Below, in pieces: positions 26,747 to 33,730 of a stretch of 64,000 nt of DNA. How positions within the stretch are numbered: position 1 is the first letter of the stretch; every line of letters begins with the position of its first letter. A model generated the notes under the pieces. It searched no databases. It saw only the letters and a program-made list of their open reading frames with translations, and was not told where the DNA came from. The translations under genes and the position numbers were made by a program. The DNA is from an archaeon (GTDB lineage: Archaea; Thermoproteota; Nitrososphaeria; Nitrososphaerales; Gagatemarchaeaceae). The stretch lies in NCBI GenBank assembly GCA_021827865.1, contig JAKAUC010000009.1, forward strand, positions 310,001 to 374,000, in the 5' to 3' direction.

Positions 26747-26958
26747 CTTCGGGCGCCGTCCGACGCAGAATCAGAAAGGGCGACATGCATAGGAGGGGGG
26801 GACTGAGCGGGCCCATGGCACCCGCTGCCCACGGGGGGGTCTGGCCGCAATCGCGTGGGATGGCCGGCGAGTCAAGATAACCCAGCACCAAGGCCTTCCA
26901 TCAAGAACCGACAAACAAAGGCTTAGATAGGGAATTTAGCAAAATCCTGGTTTGCAGA

Positions 26959-27966
26959 TTGGACAGAGTGGACATCGGCATCCTGCGCTGGTTCCTCCAG
27001 GGCCATATGACTGCCCCCTTCAGGGCCGAGGTCCGTCCCAACATCAAGCTCCTTTCGAAGAAGCTCGGGGTGACCGACGAGACTGTCCGCAACAGGATGC
27101 GCAGGCTATTCGAGACAGGGGTCCTGAACGGGATCGTCGCTCAGCCGAACCCGGCGGTCCTCGGGATGCAGGCGGCGGCGTTCGGGTTCTACGTCCCCCC
27201 CGGGGCTTCGAGGCCCAAGCTCGCTAGGAGCCTGGCCCTGGTCGAGGGGATGTTGGTCGTCGCCACCCACCTCGACGGGATGATAGGCGTGGTCTTCATG
27301 CACGAAGGAGGGGCGTCCTTGGAGAGGAAGCTGGAGCTGATAAAGGAGATGACGGGTGCGACATCCAGCGTCTTCACGGAGGTGGTCTTCCCTGCATGCG
27401 ACCTCCAACTCAAGAGGGCCGACTGGGAGATACTCGCCGCCCTGAGGCCTGACGCGTCGCAGTCGTACGGGGAGATTGGGAAGAAGACAGGGTTGTCGGC
27501 GAAGACGGTCAAGAGGAGGCTGGACAGGATGGTGTCCGGAAGGGCGGTGTTCACCATCGCGCTGCACGAAGTCAGGGCAGTCCACGGGGCCCTGGAGGCG
27601 AACCTGGTGGTCAATTACGAGCCGGGCGCGGACAGGTCGGCGGTGGACTCGGAGATCCTGAGGGCCCTGGAAGACCGCCTTTTCTACGCAGGCGTTTGGG
27701 CCAGGTACAGCGCCTATGCGATAAGCCTCCCCAACCTCTCGGCGGCGGAGGCAGCCGAGGCTGAGGTGAAGCGCATACGCGGGGTGAAGGACGCGAAGGC
27801 GAGCATCATGGAGGAGAGGCTCGAGCTCTACGACTCGCTGGATGAGCTGATCGCCAGGAAGGCCAGACGGTCGGAGGGGAACGCCGCGGCCGCGAAAGGC
27901 CAGAAGCCCCGGAGGAGGCCGCAGAAGGCTCAGAAGAAGCGCAACGCCGTCGCGAGGACGGCGTAG
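26959..27966 (+). CDS. AsnC/Lrp-like regulator with two winged-helix domains
   Basis: A 335-residue protein with two helix-turn-helix units, one at about residues 30-52 (LSKKLGVTDETVRNRMRRL) and one at about 175-195 (YGEIGKKTGLSAKTVKRRL). Each is followed by a ligand-binding-like alpha/beta stretch. It ends in a long Lys/Arg/Ala tail that may bind nucleic acid. Two-HTH AsnC-type regulators are common in Thaumarchaeota. The start is TTG 26959, with GTG 26968 as an alternative. An interrupted ribbon-helix-helix ORF begins 21 bases after its stop. Confidence 0.8.
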   Translation: MDRVDIGILRWFLQGHMTAPFRAEVRPNIKLLSKKLGVTDETVRNRMRRLFETGVLNGIVAQPNPAVLGMQAAAFGFYVPPGASRPKLARSLALVEGMLVVATHLDGMIGVVFMHEGGASLERKLELIKEMTGATSSVFTEVVFPACDLQLKRADWEILAALRPDASQSYGEIGKKTGLSAKTVKRRLDRMVSGRAVFTIALHEVRAVHGALEANLVVNYEPGADRSAVDSEILRALEDRLFYAGVWARYSAYAISLPNLSAAEAAEAEVKRIRGVKDAKASIMEERLELYDSLDELIARKARRSEGNAAAAKGQKPRRRPQKAQKKRNAVARTA

Positions 27967-27987
27967 ACCCCGATCACGGGGAAGCCG

Positions 27988-28122
27988 ATGCAGAAGCGGT
28001 ATAACGTCGCCATGACGGAAGAGATGGAGAAGCGCTTGGAGGTGGAGCGAAAGAAACGCGCGCTAGACTCGATACCGTAGACGATAAGATACATACTGAG
28101 CGAGTATCTCGCAAGGAACTAA
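27988..28122 (+). pseudogene. Ribbon-helix-helix ORF interrupted by in-frame TAG
   Basis: ATG 27988 opens a frame reading MQKRYNVAMTEEMEKRL and on to LDSIP, then TAG at 28078-28080, then TIRYILSEYLARN and TAA at 28120. Read through the TAG, the 44-codon product has the complete pattern of a small ribbon-helix-helix DNA-binding protein: an N-terminal strand, helix A, a turn, and helix B with I-R-x-I-L-x-x-Y-L. A GAG to TAG change (Glu to stop) would account for it. It is probably a nonsense pseudogene or assembly variant. Recoding is unlikely because TAG ends many genes here. Its last 4 bases overlap the end of the convergent membrane gene. Confidence 0.7.
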
Positions 28123-28880
28123 GCGTTCCTTGGATATGGAGGTGAGGCCTCCTCCTTGTAATATTGCGAGAACCCTAGTTTCTCGACCAATGGCTTTAGA
28201 TTCGTCTGTTTGTCGTCAGCAATCAAAGTCAAACTTGCCTTTGAGAGGTCGCAATCTTTGGCCCCGCCGAAGTTAGGGATTTCAGCGAGGAGTAGATAGC
28301 GCTCTTGGACTGGAGCGTCCCGAGTAGTCCTCCCCCAGATTATCACGTTGAACAGGAATCTGAGAGTGGTGGTCGGTTCAATCTCTTTAGAAGACAGAGA
28401 GAATACCAATTCGGAGGGACTGCCCAAAACATCTGATTCGCCCAAGCTCTCGTCGAAGAGAGAAATTGCAAATAATTCCCTAGTCCGTCCGATTGCCGCG
28501 AAATAGATAGTCAAAGCGTCAAATGCCGGATACAGGTCAGCTTCGGTCGAGTGTTCGACACCCTCGTCATACCATTCGAGTTTGTCTCTATGCATTATTC
28601 CATGCGACAGAATGGGAACGAGTTTGTCACCAATGACGAGTAAAGGGCTGTTGACCGACACAGAATTGATGACACCGAGTAATGGAGTCTTTCCCCCGTT
28701 AAGGATTCTGATACCGATGCTTAGGGTATCCCCGCTGGTAGCGAGTGCTTCGCGGATACCGACTCTCGGTCTGTCTCGCCATCTGTAATATCGTTCAAGT
28801 AACGATTCAGCCAAGAGTATTCCCACCACACCGAGGAGAAGCCCCGGAATCTGACCAGCCCAATAATCGAAGACGCTCAT
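28119..28880 (-). CDS. Membrane-anchored protein of unknown function, AT-richer
   Basis: A 253-residue protein with one N-terminal hydrophobic span (about residues 11-27, PGLLLGVVGILLAESLL), a basic stretch (RYYRWRDRPR), and a soluble domain with alternating beta strands that I do not recognise. Base composition and codon choice are clearly more AT-rich than the neighbours, so recent acquisition is plausible. It is divergent from tbp and sits next to a 9-bp inverted repeat. Confidence 0.75.
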   Translation of the reverse strand: MSVFDYWAGQIPGLLLGVVGILLAESLLERYYRWRDRPRVGIREALATSGDTLSIGIRILNGGKTPLLGVINSVSVNSPLLVIGDKLVPILSHGIMHRDKLEWYDEGVEHSTEADLYPAFDALTIYFAAIGRTRELFAISLFDESLGESDVLGSPSELVFSLSSKEIEPTTTLRFLFNVIIWGRTTRDAPVQERYLLLAEIPNFGGAKDCDLSKASLTLIADDKQTNLKPLVEKLGFSQYYKEEASPPYPRNA

Positions 28881-28938
28881 CTGTTACGTCCCTGTGGATG
28901 GAATCGGAGGGGTCGGGTGTCCATACCCAACGTAACAG
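28881..28938. promoter_or_regulatory. 9-bp inverted repeat between divergent genes
   Basis: CTGTTACGT at 28881-28889 and its exact complement ACGTAACAG at 28930-28938 flank 40 bp. The left copy abuts the start codon of the leftward membrane gene. The right copy lies about 30 bp upstream of the tbp TATA box. It could be a regulator site controlling the pair. Confidence 0.4.
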
Positions 28939-28964
28939 TTCCATTCTCGATAGTATTTATACCC

Positions 28965-28972
28965 TTTATATA
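28965..28972 (+). promoter_or_regulatory. TATA box of tbp
   Basis: TTTATATA, preceded by a second AT-rich box (ATTTATAC, about 28954-28961). The expected transcript start about 26 nt downstream falls at the TTG start codon (28997), so the mRNA would be essentially leaderless. Confidence 0.75.
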
Positions 28973-28996
28973 CCTACAGGATTCGCCCAACACGGA

Positions 28997-29554
28997 TTGC
29001 CACAGACAAAGGCAATAGTCAGCATAGAGAACGTAGTCGCGTCAGCGTCAATCAACCAGACAGTCGACCTCAACCTGATCACCAAGAACTTCGTCACCGT
29101 CGAGTACCACCCCGACCAGTTCCCCGGCCTGGTCTTCAGGCTTAGGAACCCCAAGACGGCCACCCTGATCTTCAGCTCGGGGAAGATGGTCTGCACCGGC
29201 GCCAAGTCCGAAGAGCAGGCCAGGAAGGCGGTCGAGGAGGTAGTCAGGCAGCTGAAGAAGGGCAAGATACCCATCAAGAACGAGGCGGTGGTAGAGATAC
29301 AGAACATCGTAGCGTCAGCGAGCCTCGGGGGGAAGGTTCACCTCGAAGAGGCTGCAAGGGTACTACCAAAGTCGATGTACGAGCCAGAGCAGTTCCCGGG
29401 CCTTATCCACAGGATGGCGGACCCGAAGACAGTGATCCTGCTCTTCGCCTCGGGGAAGCTCGTCTGCACCGGCGCAAAGAAGGAGAGCGAAGTCTACCGC
29501 GCGGTCAACAACCTGCACGTGACACTCGAAGAGAAGAACCTCATGGTGTACTGA
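28997..29554 (+). CDS. tbp: TATA-box-binding protein
   Basis: A 185-residue TBP made of two imperfect direct repeats (about residues 3-90 and 92-183). Each contains the FPGL-x-x-R segment and the SGK-x-V-C-T-G-A-K motif (SGKMVCTGAK, SGKLVCTGAK) that forms the DNA-binding saddle. The upstream frame is open to 28745, but TTG 28997 starts right at the repeat and at the predicted transcript start. It works with TFB (6370-7311). Confidence 0.97.
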   Translation: MPQTKAIVSIENVVASASINQTVDLNLITKNFVTVEYHPDQFPGLVFRLRNPKTATLIFSSGKMVCTGAKSEEQARKAVEEVVRQLKKGKIPIKNEAVVEIQNIVASASLGGKVHLEEAARVLPKSMYEPEQFPGLIHRMADPKTVILLFASGKLVCTGAKKESEVYRAVNNLHVTLEEKNLMVY

Positions 29555-29584
29555 GAGGTTCTCCTCCCCAATTTCTCTCCGGCC

Positions 29585-30073
29585 TCAGAGCATCTTCTCC
29601 ATGTAGAGCAGGTCATGGTACCTGCCGTCGACCAGCAGCTCCTTCTGGGCCCTCATCTGCGCCACGAACCCCTCCCTTTCGTACAGCCGGACCGCGGGGC
29701 GCATCTCGGGGTTGACGCTCAGCTGGACCTTGACGACCCCCCCGTGCTTCCTTAGCCTGTCCAGGGCCGCCTTCAGCAGCCCCCCTCCTGCCCCCTTCCC
29801 TCGGGCGGAGCGGCGGACGTAGACGCTGTAGATGTGGGCGACGTGCTTGGTCTTCGCCCTGTCGCTGACGGCGAAGCTGATCATCCCCACTGGGGCGTCC
29901 CCCTCCAGGGCGAAGATCATGGTCCCGATGCGCCGCCGCCAGTCCTCCTCTTTCAATGCCTGCTCCTCTTCGTAGGAGCTGCCGAAGGCAGCCGGCTCTT
30001 CCTTCAGCGCCTCGAGGCGCAGGTCCCTGAATTCCTGCCACCTCTCCCCGGGGAGCTCGGCTACCTTGAACAA
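29585..30073 (-). CDS. GNAT family N-acetyltransferase
   Basis: A 162-residue acetyl-CoA-dependent transferase. The acetyl-CoA loop is in VRRSARGKGAGGGLL (about residues 86-100), followed by an N-x-x-x-x-x-A-V-x-L-Y-E-x-x-G-F motif (VRLYEREGF). The substrate is unknown. It starts at TTG 30073, 1 base after the pyrE stop, so the two are co-transcribed. Confidence 0.85.
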   Translation of the reverse strand: MFKVAELPGERWQEFRDLRLEALKEEPAAFGSSYEEEQALKEEDWRRRIGTMIFALEGDAPVGMISFAVSDRAKTKHVAHIYSVYVRRSARGKGAGGGLLKAALDRLRKHGGVVKVQLSVNPEMRPAVRLYEREGFVAQMRAQKELLVDGRYHDLLYMEKML

Positions 30074-30074
30074 C

Positions 30075-30710
30075 TCAGGACCGGCGCCGCGGGGGCTGCT
30101 TCTTCCCCACCGACTGCGTGATCGCCTTCATGTTCTCGTCGGTGATCAGCTCCATCGAGTGGAGCAGGTCCGCGAGCTCGAGGATGTCGGTCGCCGCGTG
30201 CAGGGTGATCCCCCTCTTGCTGAGCTTCTCCCTGGCTCCCTCGAGCCTGTCCACGAGGACGACGGCCGAGGTCACCTTCCCCCCTTCATCCTCCACCGCG
30301 TCGGCCGCGGCGAGGATCGTCCTCCCGGACGTCGTGATTTCGTCCACCACTACGACGTTCCACCCCGGCCTCACCTCCCCCTCGACCAGCCTCTCGTTTT
30401 CGTGCTTCCCCAACCTGGTGTAGACCATCGGCTTCCCGAGGGCGACTGCCATGGGGGACGCGAAGAGGAGCCCCGTCACAGGGACCGCGCAGAGGGCGTC
30501 CGCCCTGGGCGCCTTCTTCGACACCAGCTCCGACAGGGCCTCCACCGCCATCCCGTAGGCGCCAGGGTAGCTCGCGAGCCCCCTGAGGTCGACGTAGTAG
30601 GAGCTGTACCCGCCATCAGGGAGCGTGAAGGTCCCGAACTGCAGCGCCCCCGCCTTGACCAAGCCCTCGGCAAGCTCGCCGAGGCGACCGCTACGCCTCT
30701 TCCAGGCCAT
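30075..30710 (-). CDS. pyrE: Orotate phosphoribosyltransferase
   Basis: A 211-residue PyrE making orotidine monophosphate in pyrimidine synthesis. The PRPP-binding motif is VVVVDEITTSGRT (about residues 118-130), with an upstream substrate hood (PDGGYSSYYVDLR). The ATG at 30710 lies about 23 nt after a TATA-like element (30733-30740). It is followed by a GNAT gene with a 1-base gap. Confidence 0.95.
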   Translation of the reverse strand: MAWKRRSGRLGELAEGLVKAGALQFGTFTLPDGGYSSYYVDLRGLASYPGAYGMAVEALSELVSKKAPRADALCAVPVTGLLFASPMAVALGKPMVYTRLGKHENERLVEGEVRPGWNVVVVDEITTSGRTILAAADAVEDEGGKVTSAVVLVDRLEGAREKLSKRGITLHAATDILELADLLHSMELITDENMKAITQSVGKKQPPRRRS

Positions 30711-30732
30711 GGGAGTGCGTCCTACGTTTTTG

Positions 30733-30740
30733 CTTAAAAA
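30733..30740. promoter_or_regulatory. Shared bidirectional TATA element, pyrE / LarA-like gene
   Basis: CTTAAAAA on the plus strand (TTTTTAAG on the minus). It lies 23 bases from the pyrE ATG and 25 bases from the TTG of the rightward gene, so one AT-rich element is correctly spaced for leaderless transcription in both directions. Confidence 0.5.
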
Positions 30741-30764
30741 CTAACCCAGCGAGAACCTACGGGA

Positions 30765-31865
30765 TTGCCTGAACTCTGGATCCCCTACGGGGGGGTGGAG
30801 ACCCTGGTCACGATACAGGCGGAGAACCTCGGGTCAGTGGCTGAGCCCTCCCCCGAAGGCGCCAACCTCGACATGGAGCGGGTCGCCGAGCTCGCGAAGA
30901 GCTCGGCCAGCGTCTTCGTCTGCGATGCGGCCCCGGCGACCCTCGAGGTCCTGAGGGGGCTGGTCCCCTTGCTTGGCGAACATCAGGGCCTAGGGTTCTA
31001 TTCCCCCGCCCCCAAGCGGATAGAGGGGGCCCTCCCCGATCTCAAGGGGAAGATCACCACGCTCCCTCCCCCCATCCCCACAGGCGAAGGGGAGGAGCCC
31101 GTATACGCTTCAGAGCTTACGTCGACCGGCGCGAAGCTGTTCGTCGGGACAGCCAGGCCGGACCCCCTCTTCGGCATCGTGGACGCCAGGGTGGAGGCAT
31201 GCCTCGGGTGGGTCGCCAGGTCCAGGGCCGCGGCCGCCCGCTCGCGGAAAGAGATGGAACCCACCCCCTTCCAGAAGACCGCGGCCTACGACGTTGCCGA
31301 GGGTATCGCCAGGGAGATCCCCGAGTCGAAGTTCCTGACGGTCGTCCCCCGCGGAGGCAAGCCCCGGACCGTGCTGGAGGACGCCCCCTTCGACGCCGTG
31401 AAGAACTCATTCGCGAAGGCCCAGATGCAGCAGGGGAGGGGGATGATCGTGGGGGCAGGGGGGCGCGGATACGACGACACCCTCTCTTCCGCAATCCGGG
31501 GGGTCTGGAACGTGATCGAGGGGGCGAGGAAGTCCGGCGCCATCCTCCTGATAGCCGAGTGCTCCGAGGGGATAGGCTCGACCGCCCTCGAGATGATGGT
31601 CACCGGGAGGCTGGCCGAGGGGGAGCGCAGGAGGGAGAGGTACGTGGAGGGGATTGAGGAGGTCCACTACCTGAGCAAGCTGAAGGACGAGTACGACGTC
31701 CTCCTGCTCTCAGGGCTCCCCGAGACCTACGCCCGGTCGAAGCTGGGCCTGGCCACGGCCAGGGGCTCAGGGGAAGCTGTTGGGAGGCTGCTTAACAAGG
31801 TGGGCCGCTCGGGGAAGATCAACGTGGTCCCCAGGGCGGCCGAGTGCCAGGTAGAGCTAGGGTAG
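30765..31865 (+). CDS. LarA-like (DUF2088) domain protein
   Basis: A 366-residue protein resembling lactate-racemase LarA family members. It has an N-terminal P-Y-G-G segment and a C-terminal half with GAGGRGYDDTLSSA and LIAECSEGIGS patterns. The histidines and lysine that hold the nickel-pincer cofactor in true LarA are not evident in the expected places, so racemase activity is doubtful. TTG 30765 follows the TATA element at 30733 by the leaderless distance. The end overlaps the convergent M50-like gene by 9 bases. Confidence 0.6.
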   Translation: MPELWIPYGGVETLVTIQAENLGSVAEPSPEGANLDMERVAELAKSSASVFVCDAAPATLEVLRGLVPLLGEHQGLGFYSPAPKRIEGALPDLKGKITTLPPPIPTGEGEEPVYASELTSTGAKLFVGTARPDPLFGIVDARVEACLGWVARSRAAAARSRKEMEPTPFQKTAAYDVAEGIAREIPESKFLTVVPRGGKPRTVLEDAPFDAVKNSFAKAQMQQGRGMIVGAGGRGYDDTLSSAIRGVWNVIEGARKSGAILLIAECSEGIGSTALEMMVTGRLAEGERRRERYVEGIEEVHYLSKLKDEYDVLLLSGLPETYARSKLGLATARGSGEAVGRLLNKVGRSGKINVVPRAAECQVELG

Positions 31866-32975
31866 AGGGAGGGTCCCCAGGTTGTGGGGGATCGGGAGGC
31901 ACAGGATCGCGACCAGGATTATCGCGACCAGGAGCCATCGCCTCGACCGCGAGAGGCCGGACACATCGTCCAGCAGCTTCGGCTGGGACGGGCGCCCGAC
32001 GAGGACCAAGCCGAGCAGTGCGACCCCCCAGTAGGTCGGGGTGTCGATGGCCAGGAGCGCGAAGACGCTCAGGTAGGCTGCCGCCTTGGCCGCCCTGGAG
32101 GAGAGGGCGACGGTGGCGAGGAGGCCTCCGTCGTAGAACGCGAGCGGGAGGGAGCAGAGGAAGACCATGATGAAACCTATGGTGGCCGCGTCCGCTATGG
32201 GGGAAACCGCCACGTAGCCCGAGGGGACCGAGTGCACGAAGGGGGAGAGCGCCGAGTAGACTCCGAGCTGGATCAGGTTGGGGTTGATGGTCACGGTGGT
32301 GTTCGCCAGGGCCGTCTGCGAGAAGGGCACGGCCGACTGCACGGAGGTCACCGTCCCCAGGGCGAAGAGCAGAACGGTGAGCCCGAGCATGGCCAGCGGC
32401 CCGGCGACCACCGTGTCGAAGAGGCTGTCCCGGTTGAGGGCCGGGTCCCGCTGGGACGACGCGAACCCCCAGGACGGGGTGAACGGAGGGAGGACGGGGA
32501 TCCCTGGGATGAGGTAGCTGCTGGCGTGCCCCGCGTCCCTGTTACTTGCGACGAAGCGCTGGCCGAGCTCGTGGGCGCCGAGGATGACCGCCATGGTCCC
32601 GCCGTAGGCGATGAACGAGAGGTAGGGCGAGACCCCCGGGATGAGCGCCTGATAGACCTCCTGCTGCAGTATGGCGGAAAAGACGATGGCGGCGAGGGTG
32701 AAGAAGAGGAGGAACGCGGGGAGCCGCGAGAGCTTCCGCGGGGCCTGATCCGCCTTCCTGAGGACCAGGACGCACTCCTCGGCGGCGCCGGTCAGTTCTG
32801 GCCTGAAGCCGAGGGCCCCGGCCTTCCGCTTGAGCTCGACGAACTTGGACTTCGTGGAGGCGTCGTAGACGACCTGGAACTCGAGCTCGCCGTCCGGGAG
32901 GACGAAGTGCTGCTTGACCTCGAAGAGGCTTCTGACCAGCTGCTCTGTGCCTTCGGGGGGAGAGGACAAGCTCAC
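31857..32975 (-). CDS. M50/site-2-protease-like membrane protein with HELGQ motif
   Basis: A 372-residue polytopic membrane protein with a soluble N-terminal domain (about residues 1-80) and 6-8 spans. It has the layout of archaeal M50 proteases: a GAHELG segment at 133-138, a PYxIPGIP-like motif (SSYLIPGIP) and a late F-Y-D-G-G segment that supplies the third zinc ligand. The canonical HExxH is HELGQ here (H135, E136, Q139), so one zinc histidine is lost. It is either a pseudoprotease or a variant metal site. GTG start, with TATA-like GTTTATTATC at 32994-33003. Confidence 0.8.
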   Translation of the reverse strand: MSLSSPPEGTEQLVRSLFEVKQHFVLPDGELEFQVVYDASTKSKFVELKRKAGALGFRPELTGAAEECVLVLRKADQAPRKLSRLPAFLLFFTLAAIVFSAILQQEVYQALIPGVSPYLSFIAYGGTMAVILGAHELGQRFVASNRDAGHASSYLIPGIPVLPPFTPSWGFASSQRDPALNRDSLFDTVVAGPLAMLGLTVLLFALGTVTSVQSAVPFSQTALANTTVTINPNLIQLGVYSALSPFVHSVPSGYVAVSPIADAATIGFIMVFLCSLPLAFYDGGLLATVALSSRAAKAAAYLSVFALLAIDTPTYWGVALLGLVLVGRPSQPKLLDDVSGLSRSRRWLLVAIILVAILCLPIPHNLGTLPLP

Positions 32976-33226
32976 CCCCGCCCTGCCGTTCCGATAATAA
33001 ACACATCAGCCCCGACTGCCACGCCGAGGGTCCTCGGCGCGGATTCGCCAGCCGGGGTCAGGCGGACGGACGCCTTCCTCTCGCGGCCCGAGGCCTCCTG
33101 GCCCGCCGCGAAGCTCCCGGCGGGCGGAGGGAGGAGCATTTCCCAGCCGCGCGACCGCGATGGCGGGCGCTTCGGCCTGGCTTCCAGGAAGCTTTAATCG
33201 GCCGTCGCGGATGAGTTCTCACTGGC

Positions 33227-33730
33227 TTGCAGAAGGCCGTGGTCGCAAGGACTGGAGGATACGAGATAAGGCGCTGCGACAGGGACGACGTCCCCGCTGT
33301 CATGCAGATCAACGAGGAGACCCTCCCCGAGCACTACTCCGACTACTTCTACTACGACATCCTCGCGGAGTTCCCCGAGTCCTTCCTGGTGGCCGAGATA
33401 GATGGAGGGGTGGTCGGGTACGTCATGGGGCGCATGGAGTACGGCTTCTCCCATCTCAGGAAGCTGGGTCTGGCGAGGAAGGGGCACATCGTGTCAGTCG
33501 CCGTGAAGGAGCCGCACCGGGGGAAGGGGGTCGGCTCGCTCCTGCTGAAGACGTCCCACGAGGCCATGGTTGTGAGGGGCGGGACGGAGTGCTACCTCGA
33601 GGTCCGCGTCTCCAACGTCGAGGCCATCAACCTCTACCAGAGGCTGGGCTACAAGACGTCGGGGCGCCTGGAGGGATACTACAAGGACGGAGAGGCGGCC
33701 CTCGTGATGGCCATTCCGCTGGAGAAATGA
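33227..33730 (+). CDS. GNAT protein N-terminal acetyltransferase (RimI/Ard1-like)
   Basis: A 167-residue acetyltransferase with VSVAVKEPHRGKGVGSLLL (acetyl-CoA-binding Q/R-x-x-G-x-G/A variant) and the C-terminal LEVRVSNVEAINLYQRLGY motif typical of RimI/Naa10 enzymes. These acetylate protein N-termini. TTG 33227 follows a TATA-like GCTTTAATC (33190-33198). The stop overlaps the DNA ligase ATG (ATGA). Confidence 0.88.
   Translation: MQKAVVARTGGYEIRRCDRDDVPAVMQINEETLPEHYSDYFYYDILAEFPESFLVAEIDGGVVGYVMGRMEYGFSHLRKLGLARKGHIVSVAVKEPHRGKGVGSLLLKTSHEAMVVRGGTECYLEVRVSNVEAINLYQRLGYKTSGRLEGYYKDGEAALVMAIPLEK

Noticed and set aside
32976-33226. Open frames in the gap between the M50-like gene and the RimI-like gene
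   Set aside because: Arg/Pro-rich noise. Only promoter elements near each end are convincing.
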